Origin: Oligoflexia bacterium
Lineage (GTDB): Bacteria > Bdellovibrionota > UBA1018
Direction of reading: 5' to 3'
NCBI GenBank assembly: GCA_903895855.1
Contig: CAITVN010000121.1
Location: 17,696 to 81,695 of the forward strand
DNA length: 64,000 nucleotides
The notes under the pieces were generated by a model, which saw only the letters and a list, made by a program, of their open reading frames with translations, had not been told where the DNA came from and ran no database searches. Every line of letters begins with the position of its first letter. The first letter of the stretch is position 1. A program made the translations under genes and the position numbers. Below are positions 53,526-61,296 of this stretch, in pieces.

Positions 53526-54448
53526 TTTTCTACCTGCACCAGGCTGCCCACAAAGAAACCAAAATTCCAACCGAGGGTGACGAGTAATAATGCGGGCAGG
53601 TGCCAAAGAAATCGGGGTAGGTTCACTTCGCCCGTTGAAAGTACACGTCTTGAAATTCGGAATAACCGAACGAGCCACAATGCTAAACAAAGTACGGCCG
53701 TTTTCGTGATCCAGCTGCCCGAGAGATTTAACTTTCTTCGAACAATGGCTGAACTTTTGCCCAGCAGAAAAATTCTTTCAAGCACGGTGCTCGCCGTATG
53801 TCGATTAAGGTGCCAACAAGTGACGTCCGGCTCCCAATAGATAGCGCAACCCTGGTTTCTCCAGTGGTTGATGGTGATGAGGTCTTCGCTAATCAACGCT
53901 TCAATGAAGCCTCCCCACTTCTCTGGTACCGTTCGGTGGGTTAAGAGTGCGGCAGACGGAACAAATTTTTTTGGTTTCCGTGAGGTTTCAGGGGCAAATT
54001 CACCAAATTCGGCCCAGTGAATAATTCTCGACCAAAAAAACCGAGAGTTCCCATTTGCGATTGTGCTTGCTGATACTAGCTCAGCGTCAGGACGACTGAC
54101 GGCTTTAGCCAACATCGTTTCTAGCCAGTCTTTTGACAAAATCACATCGGTATCAAGAAAAGTTAGCCATTCTCCACGACTTTCTTTAATGCCCTGGTTT
54201 CTTTGGATCGCGGCACCCAGCTGGTTTCTATTTTCTATCAATTTTGATGACGGAAATGATTTCAACTCATTTCTGATGAGCTCGGTAGTTTCGTCGTGCG
54301 AGCTATCAACGACGATGACTTCGAAATCGGTGAAGGTTTGTTGGCGCAATGAGCGAAGGGTCAGTGCGACCGTGGCTGCCTGTCGGTAAGAAGGAATGAT
54401 GACTGAGACTGTCGGCGGCTTTATTGATGGCTTAGTTGGGTGATTCAC
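53522..54448 (-). CDS. GT2 glycosyltransferase
   Basis: 308 residues starting with GTG 54448, which overlaps the preceding stop by one base (TAGTG). Seen: VSVIIPSYRQAATVALTL, EVIVVDSSHDETTELIR, LTFLDTDVILSKDW (DTD), and the late region LISEDLITINHWRNQGCAIY. C-terminal hydrophobic segment (LLVTLGWNFGFFVGSLV) likely anchors it in the inner membrane. Acceptor and donor unknown. Confidence 0.87.
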   Translation of the reverse strand: MNHPTKPSIKPPTVSVIIPSYRQAATVALTLRSLRQQTFTDFEVIVVDSSHDETTELIRNELKSFPSSKLIENRNQLGAAIQRNQGIKESRGEWLTFLDTDVILSKDWLETMLAKAVSRPDAELVSASTIANGNSRFFWSRIIHWAEFGEFAPETSRKPKKFVPSAALLTHRTVPEKWGGFIEALISEDLITINHWRNQGCAIYWEPDVTCWHLNRHTASTVLERIFLLGKSSAIVRRKLNLSGSWITKTAVLCLALWLVRLFRISRRVLSTGEVNLPRFLWHLPALLLVTLGWNFGFFVGSLVQVEK

Positions 54449-55341
54449 TAGGTTCTGAACCTACCTAAGCGGGTGATTGCTGCGAGGTGACCCATTAGTT
54501 GTGCCCCATGCAGTAGAGTCAGACCTCCGAAGAATTTTATGCGGGCCCCAAAAGAACGAAAACGAGTTTGCACAAATTTGCGGTGCCGTACCTTAAACTG
54601 TGCGACTAAGAAACGACTCTCAGCCGAGTGCGATTCGCGCTTCTGTCTGACTCTCATTTGCCATTGTCCGGCGGCAACGCGAGAGGTCTTATTCAAGAAC
54701 TTCAGCATCGAACTTCGAGCGGGGTGTGTGATTCGAACCTCATCTGCATAGATAACCGGAAACCCCAAAGCCTTGGCTCGCTGGCCCCATTGCCTGTCGC
54801 CGCCACTGAAAAGGGTTTCGTCGAATTCGCCAACCCTGTCGCTCATTGCACGTGAAATAAAGAGATTAGCGGTTGCGCCGAAGTCGTAGCACCTGACAAA
54901 TTCATCTTGTGCATAGCTGTAAAGTTGGTCAAAGCTTTCGGCCAAGGTTGGGCGCTCGGTGTCGTGTACTGAAACGGCAATGTGACCCGCGATGGCACCG
55001 GCTGCCGGATTTGCTTGAACTGCGGTAACACCCCGTTCGATCCAGTCAGGTGTGGGCTGGCAATCGGCGTCGGTAAAAGCGAGAATGGCACCTTGCGCTG
55101 TTCGCACCCCCGCATTTCGAGCCGCGTATGACCCTGGCTTTGGCTCGTGAATGATTCGAATCAGAATACTGCTCGATAGCGCCATTTGCTTTTGCAACAA
55201 AAAATCTGCGCTATTGTCGACGATCACAATTTCAATCAAATTTTTTGGGTAAGACTGATATTTCAGATAGTTTAGGCACTCAGCTAATTCTGCCTGATGC
55301 TGAAAAACGGGAATGATGACCGAGACGCTACATTTTTGCAC
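54448..55341 (-). CDS. GT2 glycosyltransferase
   Basis: 297 residues. Seen: VSVIIPVFQHQAELAECL, IEIVIVDNSADFLL, ARNAGVRTAQGAILAFTDAD (DAD) and DETLFSGGDRQWGQRAKALG. First gene of the minus-strand unit ending at 50541. A Cys2-Phe-X GT2 typical of exopolysaccharide clusters; donor unknown. The start ATG at 55341 is 49 bases from the divergent GT2 gene at 55390, which leaves a very short shared promoter region. Confidence 0.88.
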   Translation of the reverse strand: MQKCSVSVIIPVFQHQAELAECLNYLKYQSYPKNLIEIVIVDNSADFLLQKQMALSSSILIRIIHEPKPGSYAARNAGVRTAQGAILAFTDADCQPTPDWIERGVTAVQANPAAGAIAGHIAVSVHDTERPTLAESFDQLYSYAQDEFVRCYDFGATANLFISRAMSDRVGEFDETLFSGGDRQWGQRAKALGFPVIYADEVRITHPARSSMLKFLNKTSRVAAGQWQMRVRQKRESHSAESRFLVAQFKVRHRKFVQTRFRSFGARIKFFGGLTLLHGAQLMGHLAAITRLGRFRT

Positions 55342-55389
55342 AAGGAGACTTGAACGCTAACTTCAAACCTGTTACCTTTCAACGTTAAA

Positions 55390-56373
55390 GTGAGCACGCT
55401 AGGTGACCCCCAACTGTATCTAATCATTCCGGTTTTTAATCGACTTCAAAGTTTGCAATTGCTCAAGCAGTCGCTTGAGGTGCAGTCAGATTTGGATTTT
55501 TCGGTTCTTGTGGTTGATGACGGGTCAGAGCCCCCCATTACTTTAACCGGAGATCGGCTGAGTGTCTTAAGAGTGAATAAGGGCGGACCCGCTTCTGCTC
55601 GAAATCGAGGGGTCAAAGCTCTGCCTACCTGCGCTAGTGAGCGACTGCTTGTTTTTATAGATTCAGATTGTGCGTTGCCGGTCGATTACGTACGCGATGT
55701 AAAGAAACTCTTTAGTGACTTGAATATTCAATTTGGTGGCGGGCCTGATAGGGCGCCTCTCCAGTCTTCAAATTTTCAAAAGGCGGTCGACTTTTCGATG
55801 ACTTCATTTTTGACAACGGGTGGGCTTCGCGGGGGGCCCTATCGTATCGCGCGATTTTTTCCGCGGGGTGGTAACTTTGTTATTAGAGAACGCCTTTTTT
55901 TAGAGCTGGGTGGATTTGACGAGAGCTTACGATTTGGTGAAGACATTGAGTTTGGCTACCGGGCAGTGGCCAAGGGGGTGAATCCTGAATTTTTTCAGGA
56001 GCTCTTTGTTTTTCATCAGCGACGTGAACGGCTTGATCTCTTTTTGCGGCAAATTTCAGCGGCGGGAGCCTCGAAGATTGCGATTGCGAGAAAGACAAAC
56101 GGTAAGCACTCTTGGTTGCACCTCATGCTTTTGTTGCTCATGGTGGCACTCGCAGCGCTTTTGGTTTTGCAGCCACTCATTTGTCTATTGATACTCATTT
56201 TCTATGGCGTATTAGTAGGCATCTTAGCGGGGGCGAGGTATGGTAGCTGGTGGGTGGCATTGATGGCGCCAGCAGTCGCTTGTCTTCAACACCTTTTTTT
56301 TGGGTTAGGAATCATGACCGGTTTGTTTGGCAGAGCACAAGTAGCGAAAGGCAGTGGTGAGAGGCAATGGTGA
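55390..56373 (+). CDS. GT2 glycosyltransferase with C-terminal membrane spans
   Basis: 327 residues, apparently starting GTG 55390. Seen: LYLIIPVFNRLQSLQLLK, SVLVVDDGSEPP, GGPASARNRGVKA, LVFIDSDCALPVDYV (DSD), LGGFDESLRFGEDIEFGYR. Two or three hydrophobic spans at the end (LMLLLLMVALAALLVL and beyond). Its stop overlaps the start of the GT-C-like gene, so the two are translated together. Confidence 0.87.
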   Translation: MSTLGDPQLYLIIPVFNRLQSLQLLKQSLEVQSDLDFSVLVVDDGSEPPITLTGDRLSVLRVNKGGPASARNRGVKALPTCASERLLVFIDSDCALPVDYVRDVKKLFSDLNIQFGGGPDRAPLQSSNFQKAVDFSMTSFLTTGGLRGGPYRIARFFPRGGNFVIRERLFLELGGFDESLRFGEDIEFGYRAVAKGVNPEFFQELFVFHQRRERLDLFLRQISAAGASKIAIARKTNGKHSWLHLMLLLLMVALAALLVLQPLICLLILIFYGVLVGILAGARYGSWWVALMAPAVACLQHLFFGLGIMTGLFGRAQVAKGSGERQW

Positions 56374-57785
56374 GTATTGAAAACAGTAAGCGACGCCAGT
56401 TTTTTTGGATCATTCTCGCAGTGGCGTGCGGTACCTATTTGCTCTCGTTTCGGCCGATTGTCGCGCTCATTGCGTACGGTACCTTTGATGATGCGAATTA
56501 TTTGAACTGGGCTGCGCGGTTCGTGGGCGAAACGTTTCCTTTGCCTGAAGGTACGAGCGCCTCATTTATGCCGGGCTCAGCGCTCGCTTGGTTGCCAGCT
56601 GCTTTAATTGCCAAGCTTTGCCATGTTATTTTTCAGGCTGACTTTCTGCTCGCGTTGGTGATTTTGGTCGGCACCCTAAATTACCTTTATTGGGTATTTT
56701 CTTTTGTGGTTGTTTTAAGAATTTTTCAAAACGTTGAGTCGGGATTGATAAAAAAATACTCGAAACATCTTTGGCTATTGAGCTTACTATTCATACATAC
56801 AGTGCCGGTTCTTTATTACTCAACCCACCGAGGTACTCTGGTACACTCACCTGAGTTATTTTTCTCGCTGCTTCTCATTAGGGCCGTGCAAGAGCAGCGA
56901 CTTAATCTTGCGGGCTGTACATCGACCCTGCTGGGTCTTTTGCGGCTCAACGATATTTTTGGAATGGTTGTAGTATTTTTTGCGTCGCGAAGAAAAGAGA
57001 ATAAAACATCGAGTTTTAAGCTTGGGCTAGTGATCGGTAGTGTTTTTGTACTTCTTTTTGGGCTTTTGCTCTGGTTCGCTTTCATTAAAGGTTACAATCA
57101 TCTTGCGCTGCCCGAATTGCTTAGGCACCTAGCAGGCCGCAATGGGCAGTATTTTATCAAGCGCAGCGAAGAGCTATTTTTTGGTGGTGATTGGGGTCTA
57201 TTCTGGACAGCGCCCTGGTGGCTTTTCATTGCGTTTGTTGGGCTTTTTCGGGTCAAAGTTTTAAGCTGGGTGTCTCGTGCTTGTCTTGCTTGGATGTTTT
57301 CGGTGTTGTTTCTTTGTTTCGTCTGGATCGGCAACGGTAGCGACTTTGGTTACCGATACCTCATTGGGTCGTATGCAGCAGCCCTTTATGTTTGGTTAGA
57401 GTTGATCGGCACTTTCAGAAGGCCCCAGGCTTTTTTTCGTGGGAGCGTTGCGATTTTGAGTTTGAATGCCCTTTGGGTTTTTTGGCTGGGTTGGATCTAC
57501 AAAGAAGCGGCCGCGTTCACCCCTGTTGTTAATTCGAAAGGGTTTTGGATTTTTCCTCATTTGCAGGTTAACTCGTTTGACGCGCTCTTTATTTTTCCTA
57601 ATTATTTTTTGCCGCTTCGGCACAGCCCCGTTGCAGCAGTCTATGTAACTTGGGCCCAGCCACAGAGTGATCTGGCCTTCAAAATGGGAATGGCTGATCC
57701 CCGGTTTGGTCTCACTCTTTTCTTGATTGTGTTGGCTCTTGTTGGAATCGTCACGTCGATTGCATTTTTAGTTCGGCGAAAATAA
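56367..57785 (+). CDS. Multi-span membrane protein, probable GT-C glycosyltransferase
   Basis: 472 residues, about eleven membrane spans. After span 1 there is YGTFDDANYLNWAARF, the acidic pair in the first external loop expected of GT39/GT-C enzymes that use polyprenyl-phosphate sugars. No further family motif was recognised, so the assignment rests on topology and this loop. A dolichol-phosphate-mannose-synthase-like GT2 at 46935 could supply its donor. Overlaps the convergent CysN-like gene by 35 bases. Confidence 0.65.
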   Translation: MVSIENSKRRQFFWIILAVACGTYLLSFRPIVALIAYGTFDDANYLNWAARFVGETFPLPEGTSASFMPGSALAWLPAALIAKLCHVIFQADFLLALVILVGTLNYLYWVFSFVVVLRIFQNVESGLIKKYSKHLWLLSLLFIHTVPVLYYSTHRGTLVHSPELFFSLLLIRAVQEQRLNLAGCTSTLLGLLRLNDIFGMVVVFFASRRKENKTSSFKLGLVIGSVFVLLFGLLLWFAFIKGYNHLALPELLRHLAGRNGQYFIKRSEELFFGGDWGLFWTAPWWLFIAFVGLFRVKVLSWVSRACLAWMFSVLFLCFVWIGNGSDFGYRYLIGSYAAALYVWLELIGTFRRPQAFFRGSVAILSLNALWVFWLGWIYKEAAAFTPVVNSKGFWIFPHLQVNSFDALFIFPNYFLPLRHSPVAAVYVTWAQPQSDLAFKMGMADPRFGLTLFLIVLALVGIVTSIAFLVRRK

Positions 57786-58644
57786 ACACCCCTAAGAGGG
57801 CCCCTTCAGGGCTGCGCAGTACGCCGCGAAAACCGGTGTGATTATCGAGAAAGGGTGAAACTAAGAGTGGTTCTTTCGCCTCAAGAGTCATGTCTTGCCA
57901 GCCACTCTTTGTAGCCGACGGGCAAAACGTTTTTATTTCTATATCAATTGCCCCCTCTCTTAGGCAAAGCAGTTGTTTTTTTGGGGTAGGAGGCTCTCCA
58001 AAAAAATAGGCCTGGCCGGTCAGTTTGGTCTGATAGAAACTGGGTTGGATAGAAAGGGGTAGGCGAGTTGATTGTGTCTTACCCTCTTTAAGTTCCTGAA
58101 TTAGGCCGTCGATATTGATATTTTCTGTTGAACTGAGCCAAATCCAGCGAGTCGTGCCAGTCTTGAGACAGAGTGTTTCTGACCACCGAGCTTTGGTTTC
58201 TTCGAACTTTAGACTGGGATTTGGCAGCGTATCCATCTTGGTGAGTACAATGATTAAATAATTATAGTTCAAACCATTCAACACTTGAAGCTGTTTCCAG
58301 GTGAGATCAGTTGGGCCAAAGTTCGGATCAAGTATAAAAATGCCAAAATCGGCGTGAGTGGCCGCAGAAAAAAAACGATGAAAAAATTCAGCATGTCCTG
58401 GCGCATCGATGAATTGGTAACAATCGGGTCCGAAACAGATCTGTTTATACGCGACATCTAGGGTGATGCCCTGTTCTTGTTCGACTCTCAGGCCATCAGT
58501 AAAATGGGCTAAGTGACTGCCTGATTTCAAAAACGCCGCTTTTTGGTCGACTCGAATAGAATCAGACTCAAAATTGAGGCGCCCCAGAAGAGTCGACTTA
58601 CCGTGGTCTACACTGCCGCAAACAATGACCTTGGTTAACATCAA
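57751..58644 (-). CDS. cysN: CysN-like sulfate adenylyltransferase GTPase subunit, shortened
   Basis: 297 residues. GTPase motifs: G1 CGSVDHGKSTLLGRL, G2 EQEQGITLDVAY, G3 DAPGHAEFF, G4 LTKMD (usually NKMD). These closely resemble CysN, which couples GTP hydrolysis to ATP sulfurylase CysD making adenosine phosphosulfate. Typical CysN is about 475 residues with two barrel domains after the GTPase; here only about 110 residues follow, enough for one. The frame is intact, and it overlaps cysD by four bases. Either a minimal CysN or a specialised regulator. Confidence 0.85.
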   Translation of the reverse strand: MMLTKVIVCGSVDHGKSTLLGRLNFESDSIRVDQKAAFLKSGSHLAHFTDGLRVEQEQGITLDVAYKQICFGPDCYQFIDAPGHAEFFHRFFSAATHADFGIFILDPNFGPTDLTWKQLQVLNGLNYNYLIIVLTKMDTLPNPSLKFEETKARWSETLCLKTGTTRWIWLSSTENINIDGLIQELKEGKTQSTRLPLSIQPSFYQTKLTGQAYFFGEPPTPKKQLLCLREGAIDIEIKTFCPSATKSGWQDMTLEAKEPLLVSPFLDNHTGFRGVLRSPEGALLGVFIFAELKMQST

Positions 58645-59549
58645 AAATACCCCAGCTTCTTTCGGTCTTCCATTGAGTACGCCGAAAAGCGATCGTCGGC
58701 CCTCAATGAGCGTTCTGAAGTTTTTAGATTCTCATTATCTTGTACGACTTCGGCGGGGGTTGCCGCCAGCGATCTGATAAAGCCGGTGCTGAATTGATCG
58801 CCTACAGTTCGGGCGCGCACACGTAGATTTTGCCAAGATCCTTGCGATTTAGATTCGGGTTCTAAGGCCGTAATAAATCCATCGGCTGTCACCCAGCAAC
58901 GCCGTTGATGAGCAAAATAGAGATTGGGCAGCGCCAATTTTTCGGTGATCACCACCTGCCAGACATTGGTTTCGGTCCAATTTGAAAGTGGAAAACAGCG
59001 ATAATGAAAACCGCGTTTTGGGCTGAGGGGCGGAATATTCCAAAACTCGGGTTCTTGAAGCGAGGGGTTCCAGCCTCCGCGATTGGGTCTTACTGAGAAC
59101 ACTTTCTCTTTTGCGCGTGCTTTGTCTTCGTCACGGCGGGCGCCTCCAAAAACAATTTCAAGATTGAGATCTTCGATGAGTTGTCTCAAAACAGCAGCCT
59201 GTGCTGCATTGCGCCCGCCCAATTCAAACTCTTTGGCAGCCCCGCCAGCCTGCAAGAGAGCATTGACGTGGCCGACCTCGAGTCTGAGTTGAGCCTTCTT
59301 TGCGGTTGCAGAAACGAAGTCGACGATTTCATTAAAATTAAACCCGGTATCGATGTGCAATAGTACCAGTTCTTTTTTTGAGGGGTGTTGCTGAAGGTAT
59401 TTCAAGACTAAATGTAGTAATAATATTGAATCTTTGCCGCCTGAAAATAGTAGGCCGATTCTATCGCCAATTCCGAAAGCGGCTTCAATGATTGATAAAG
59501 ATTCAACCTTGAGGCTGGCGAGACTATCAGTGTTATTTGGCTCACTCAT
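58641..59549 (-). CDS. cysD: Sulfate adenylyltransferase catalytic subunit (CysD)
   Basis: 302 residues, normal length. PP-loop LLFSGGKDSILLLHLVLK, HIDTGFNFNEIVDFV, and FGGARRDEDKARAKEKVFS, then PLSNWTETNVW and the C-terminal NLYFAHQRRCW. Forms APS from ATP and sulfate with CysN. Lies one base after cysC and overlaps the shortened cysN. In a glycan island this gene set provides PAPS for sulfotransferases. No cysH/I/J reduction genes are present, which supports sulfation over sulfur assimilation. Confidence 0.94.
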   Translation of the reverse strand: MSEPNNTDSLASLKVESLSIIEAAFGIGDRIGLLFSGGKDSILLLHLVLKYLQQHPSKKELVLLHIDTGFNFNEIVDFVSATAKKAQLRLEVGHVNALLQAGGAAKEFELGGRNAAQAAVLRQLIEDLNLEIVFGGARRDEDKARAKEKVFSVRPNRGGWNPSLQEPEFWNIPPLSPKRGFHYRCFPLSNWTETNVWQVVITEKLALPNLYFAHQRRCWVTADGFITALEPESKSQGSWQNLRVRARTVGDQFSTGFIRSLAATPAEVVQDNENLKTSERSLRADDRFSAYSMEDRKKLGYF

Positions 59550-60083
59550 TCAGCGCTCACTTTTTGCTAAGAGATAGTGTAAAATAGCTTCGCCGCATTG
59601 ATTTGGCGTTTTTGTTTTGGCGTCAAGCGTAATTTCAGGATTGAGCGGCGCCTCATAGGGGTCGTTCACGCCGGTGAAATTCGCAATTTCTCCGGTTCTC
59701 GCTTTTCCATAATTTCCTTTTACGTCTCGCTGTTCACACACTTCGAGCGAAGTAGCCATGTAAACCTCGATCATATTTCTGGTGACCGAGCGTACGAACT
59801 CACGAGCTGAAGAGTAAGGAGAAACCAAGGCCGCTACCGCAAAGATGCCGCTTTTTTGAAGCTCTGATGCCATGAGGCCAACTCGCTTGATGTGCTCAAT
59901 TCTGGCCTCTTTTGTGAATCCAATATTGGGCATCTTTGCTCGAATTTCGTCGCCGTCGAGAAGCTGCGCTTGGAGCCCATTTTTTTGAAGCAGTGCGATC
60001 AGCTCTCGTGCTGTGGTGGTTTTTCCTGAGGCGGGTAAGCCAGTGAGCCATATGACGGCTGTAGGTATTGGGGGGTTACTCAT
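59550..60083 (-). CDS. cysC: Adenylylsulfate kinase
   Basis: 177 residues. Phosphorylates APS to PAPS, the sulfate donor. Seen: P-loop WLTGLPASGKTTTARELI, LLDGDEIRAKM, GFTKEARIEHIKRVG, ALVSPYSSAREFVR, and GKARTGEIANFTGVNDPYEA. Overlaps the O-antigen-ligase-like gene by 8 bases and abuts cysD. Confidence 0.95.
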   Translation of the reverse strand: MSNPPIPTAVIWLTGLPASGKTTTARELIALLQKNGLQAQLLDGDEIRAKMPNIGFTKEARIEHIKRVGLMASELQKSGIFAVAALVSPYSSAREFVRSVTRNMIEVYMATSLEVCEQRDVKGNYGKARTGEIANFTGVNDPYEAPLNPEITLDAKTKTPNQCGEAILHYLLAKSER

Positions 60084-61224
60084 GCGTCTGGCCTGTTTTA
60101 ATTAAGAGCGAGGCAACACCGACAGCGATTAAAGCGGTGAGGGTATGTCTCGAACTGAGGGTTTCAAAAGTTAACGAGCTGATGAGAAGGTATAAGAAAA
60201 GTGAACGCTGACGCAAATTCCATGTCTTAAAATAGTTGCGATAAACCAGCCAAAGGCCAGCCAGTGTGGCGCTTAATAGAGCCAAACCGCCTCGACTGAA
60301 AAGCCAGATATACGAACTATTGGTATGGCCGGGTACGAAACCAAAACCGAAAAAAATCAAGTCTATGCGAACCAAAGCGGCAGAAATGGCATTTTTCCAT
60401 TCAAGGTTTCGCGTTGAAAAAAAGAGGGTTGCGCCGACTGTTAAAATCCCCAGACTACCGGCAAGAATACTTTTGGCTTGGCCAGGCTTGACGATCGAAA
60501 GACCGTAACTCAAAGTCAGTGCGGTCACAATGGCCACAAGCGCCGTTTCGGTACGAGTCAAGAAAAGGGCAAGAGTCGTTAATGCGAGGCTCAGATAGTG
60601 AAGCCTAGTGTAAGAGGTGGTCGCAGAAAGCAAAATAGGTAACCCGAGGCCGAGCGAGTACGCTGCGGCGAAAGCTGACGTAAAAGTGCCGCAGGTTTGA
60701 AAGCGCCAATAGTTTCCGAGAAAGTTATTTGCAAAAAAGTGGTGTAATGAACTTTGGGTCGATGGCGCCGCAAATTCGAGAATGATGAGGGCACTCTCAG
60801 CAGACAGGCAAACAGCGAGCACTGTGGCCAACGACTCGAGCTGTTTTTGATGCTGACTAGAAGAAATCTTTAAACAGTGATGATAAACCGCGGTACCTGC
60901 GCCAAGCCACAAAATCAACCGAAGTGCAATGATAGACCCCTGCCAAAAATTAGTGTGCACGCTTTCAGAACTCCCAGGCGCCATCGCACCATGAAAGAAA
61001 AGCAAGAGTATAGACCCAGCACTCAAACCCAAAAATAGCCAATGGCGGCGACTTAATTTTGCTGAAATGAAATAACCCAATGTCCAAAGGGTTAGCCAGA
61101 GATCTGAAACGAAAACTTTTCGTGTGCCCGAAAATAGAGGCAAATCAATGAAGGAAAATAAAATTAGGGCCGACAATGCGAGCGCAATTCCATTAGTTAC
61201 AAACCAATTTTTCAATTTCAGCAT
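60076..61224 (-). CDS. O-antigen ligase/polymerase-like membrane protein
   Basis: 382 residues, about ten to eleven membrane spans, with one longer external stretch near residues 155-180 (FAAPSTQSSLHHFFANNFLG) and a periplasmic region containing NSSYIWLFSRGGLALLSA, similar to the 'SRG' part of Wzy_C/WaaL proteins. Sequence conservation in this family is low, so the call rests on topology, that motif and the operon with cysCDN. It would polymerise or ligate lipid-linked repeat units at the periplasmic face. Confidence 0.7.
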   Translation of the reverse strand: MLKLKNWFVTNGIALALSALILFSFIDLPLFSGTRKVFVSDLWLTLWTLGYFISAKLSRRHWLFLGLSAGSILLLFFHGAMAPGSSESVHTNFWQGSIIALRLILWLGAGTAVYHHCLKISSSQHQKQLESLATVLAVCLSAESALIILEFAAPSTQSSLHHFFANNFLGNYWRFQTCGTFTSAFAAAYSLGLGLPILLSATTSYTRLHYLSLALTTLALFLTRTETALVAIVTALTLSYGLSIVKPGQAKSILAGSLGILTVGATLFFSTRNLEWKNAISAALVRIDLIFFGFGFVPGHTNSSYIWLFSRGGLALLSATLAGLWLVYRNYFKTWNLRQRSLFLYLLISSLTFETLSSRHTLTALIAVGVASLLIKTGQTHE

Positions 61225-61296
61225 GATAGCTGCGAGCTTAAGGTGATCTGAGTTTTAGCGCCAGATTTTTTTCAATGGTGTAATTAATCGCCGCGA

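Noticed and set aside
52533..53690. Radical SAM gene starting at 53690
   Set aside because: The extension overlaps the coding frame of the GT2 gene; ATG 53525 gives a normal family N-terminus and an ATGA overlap.
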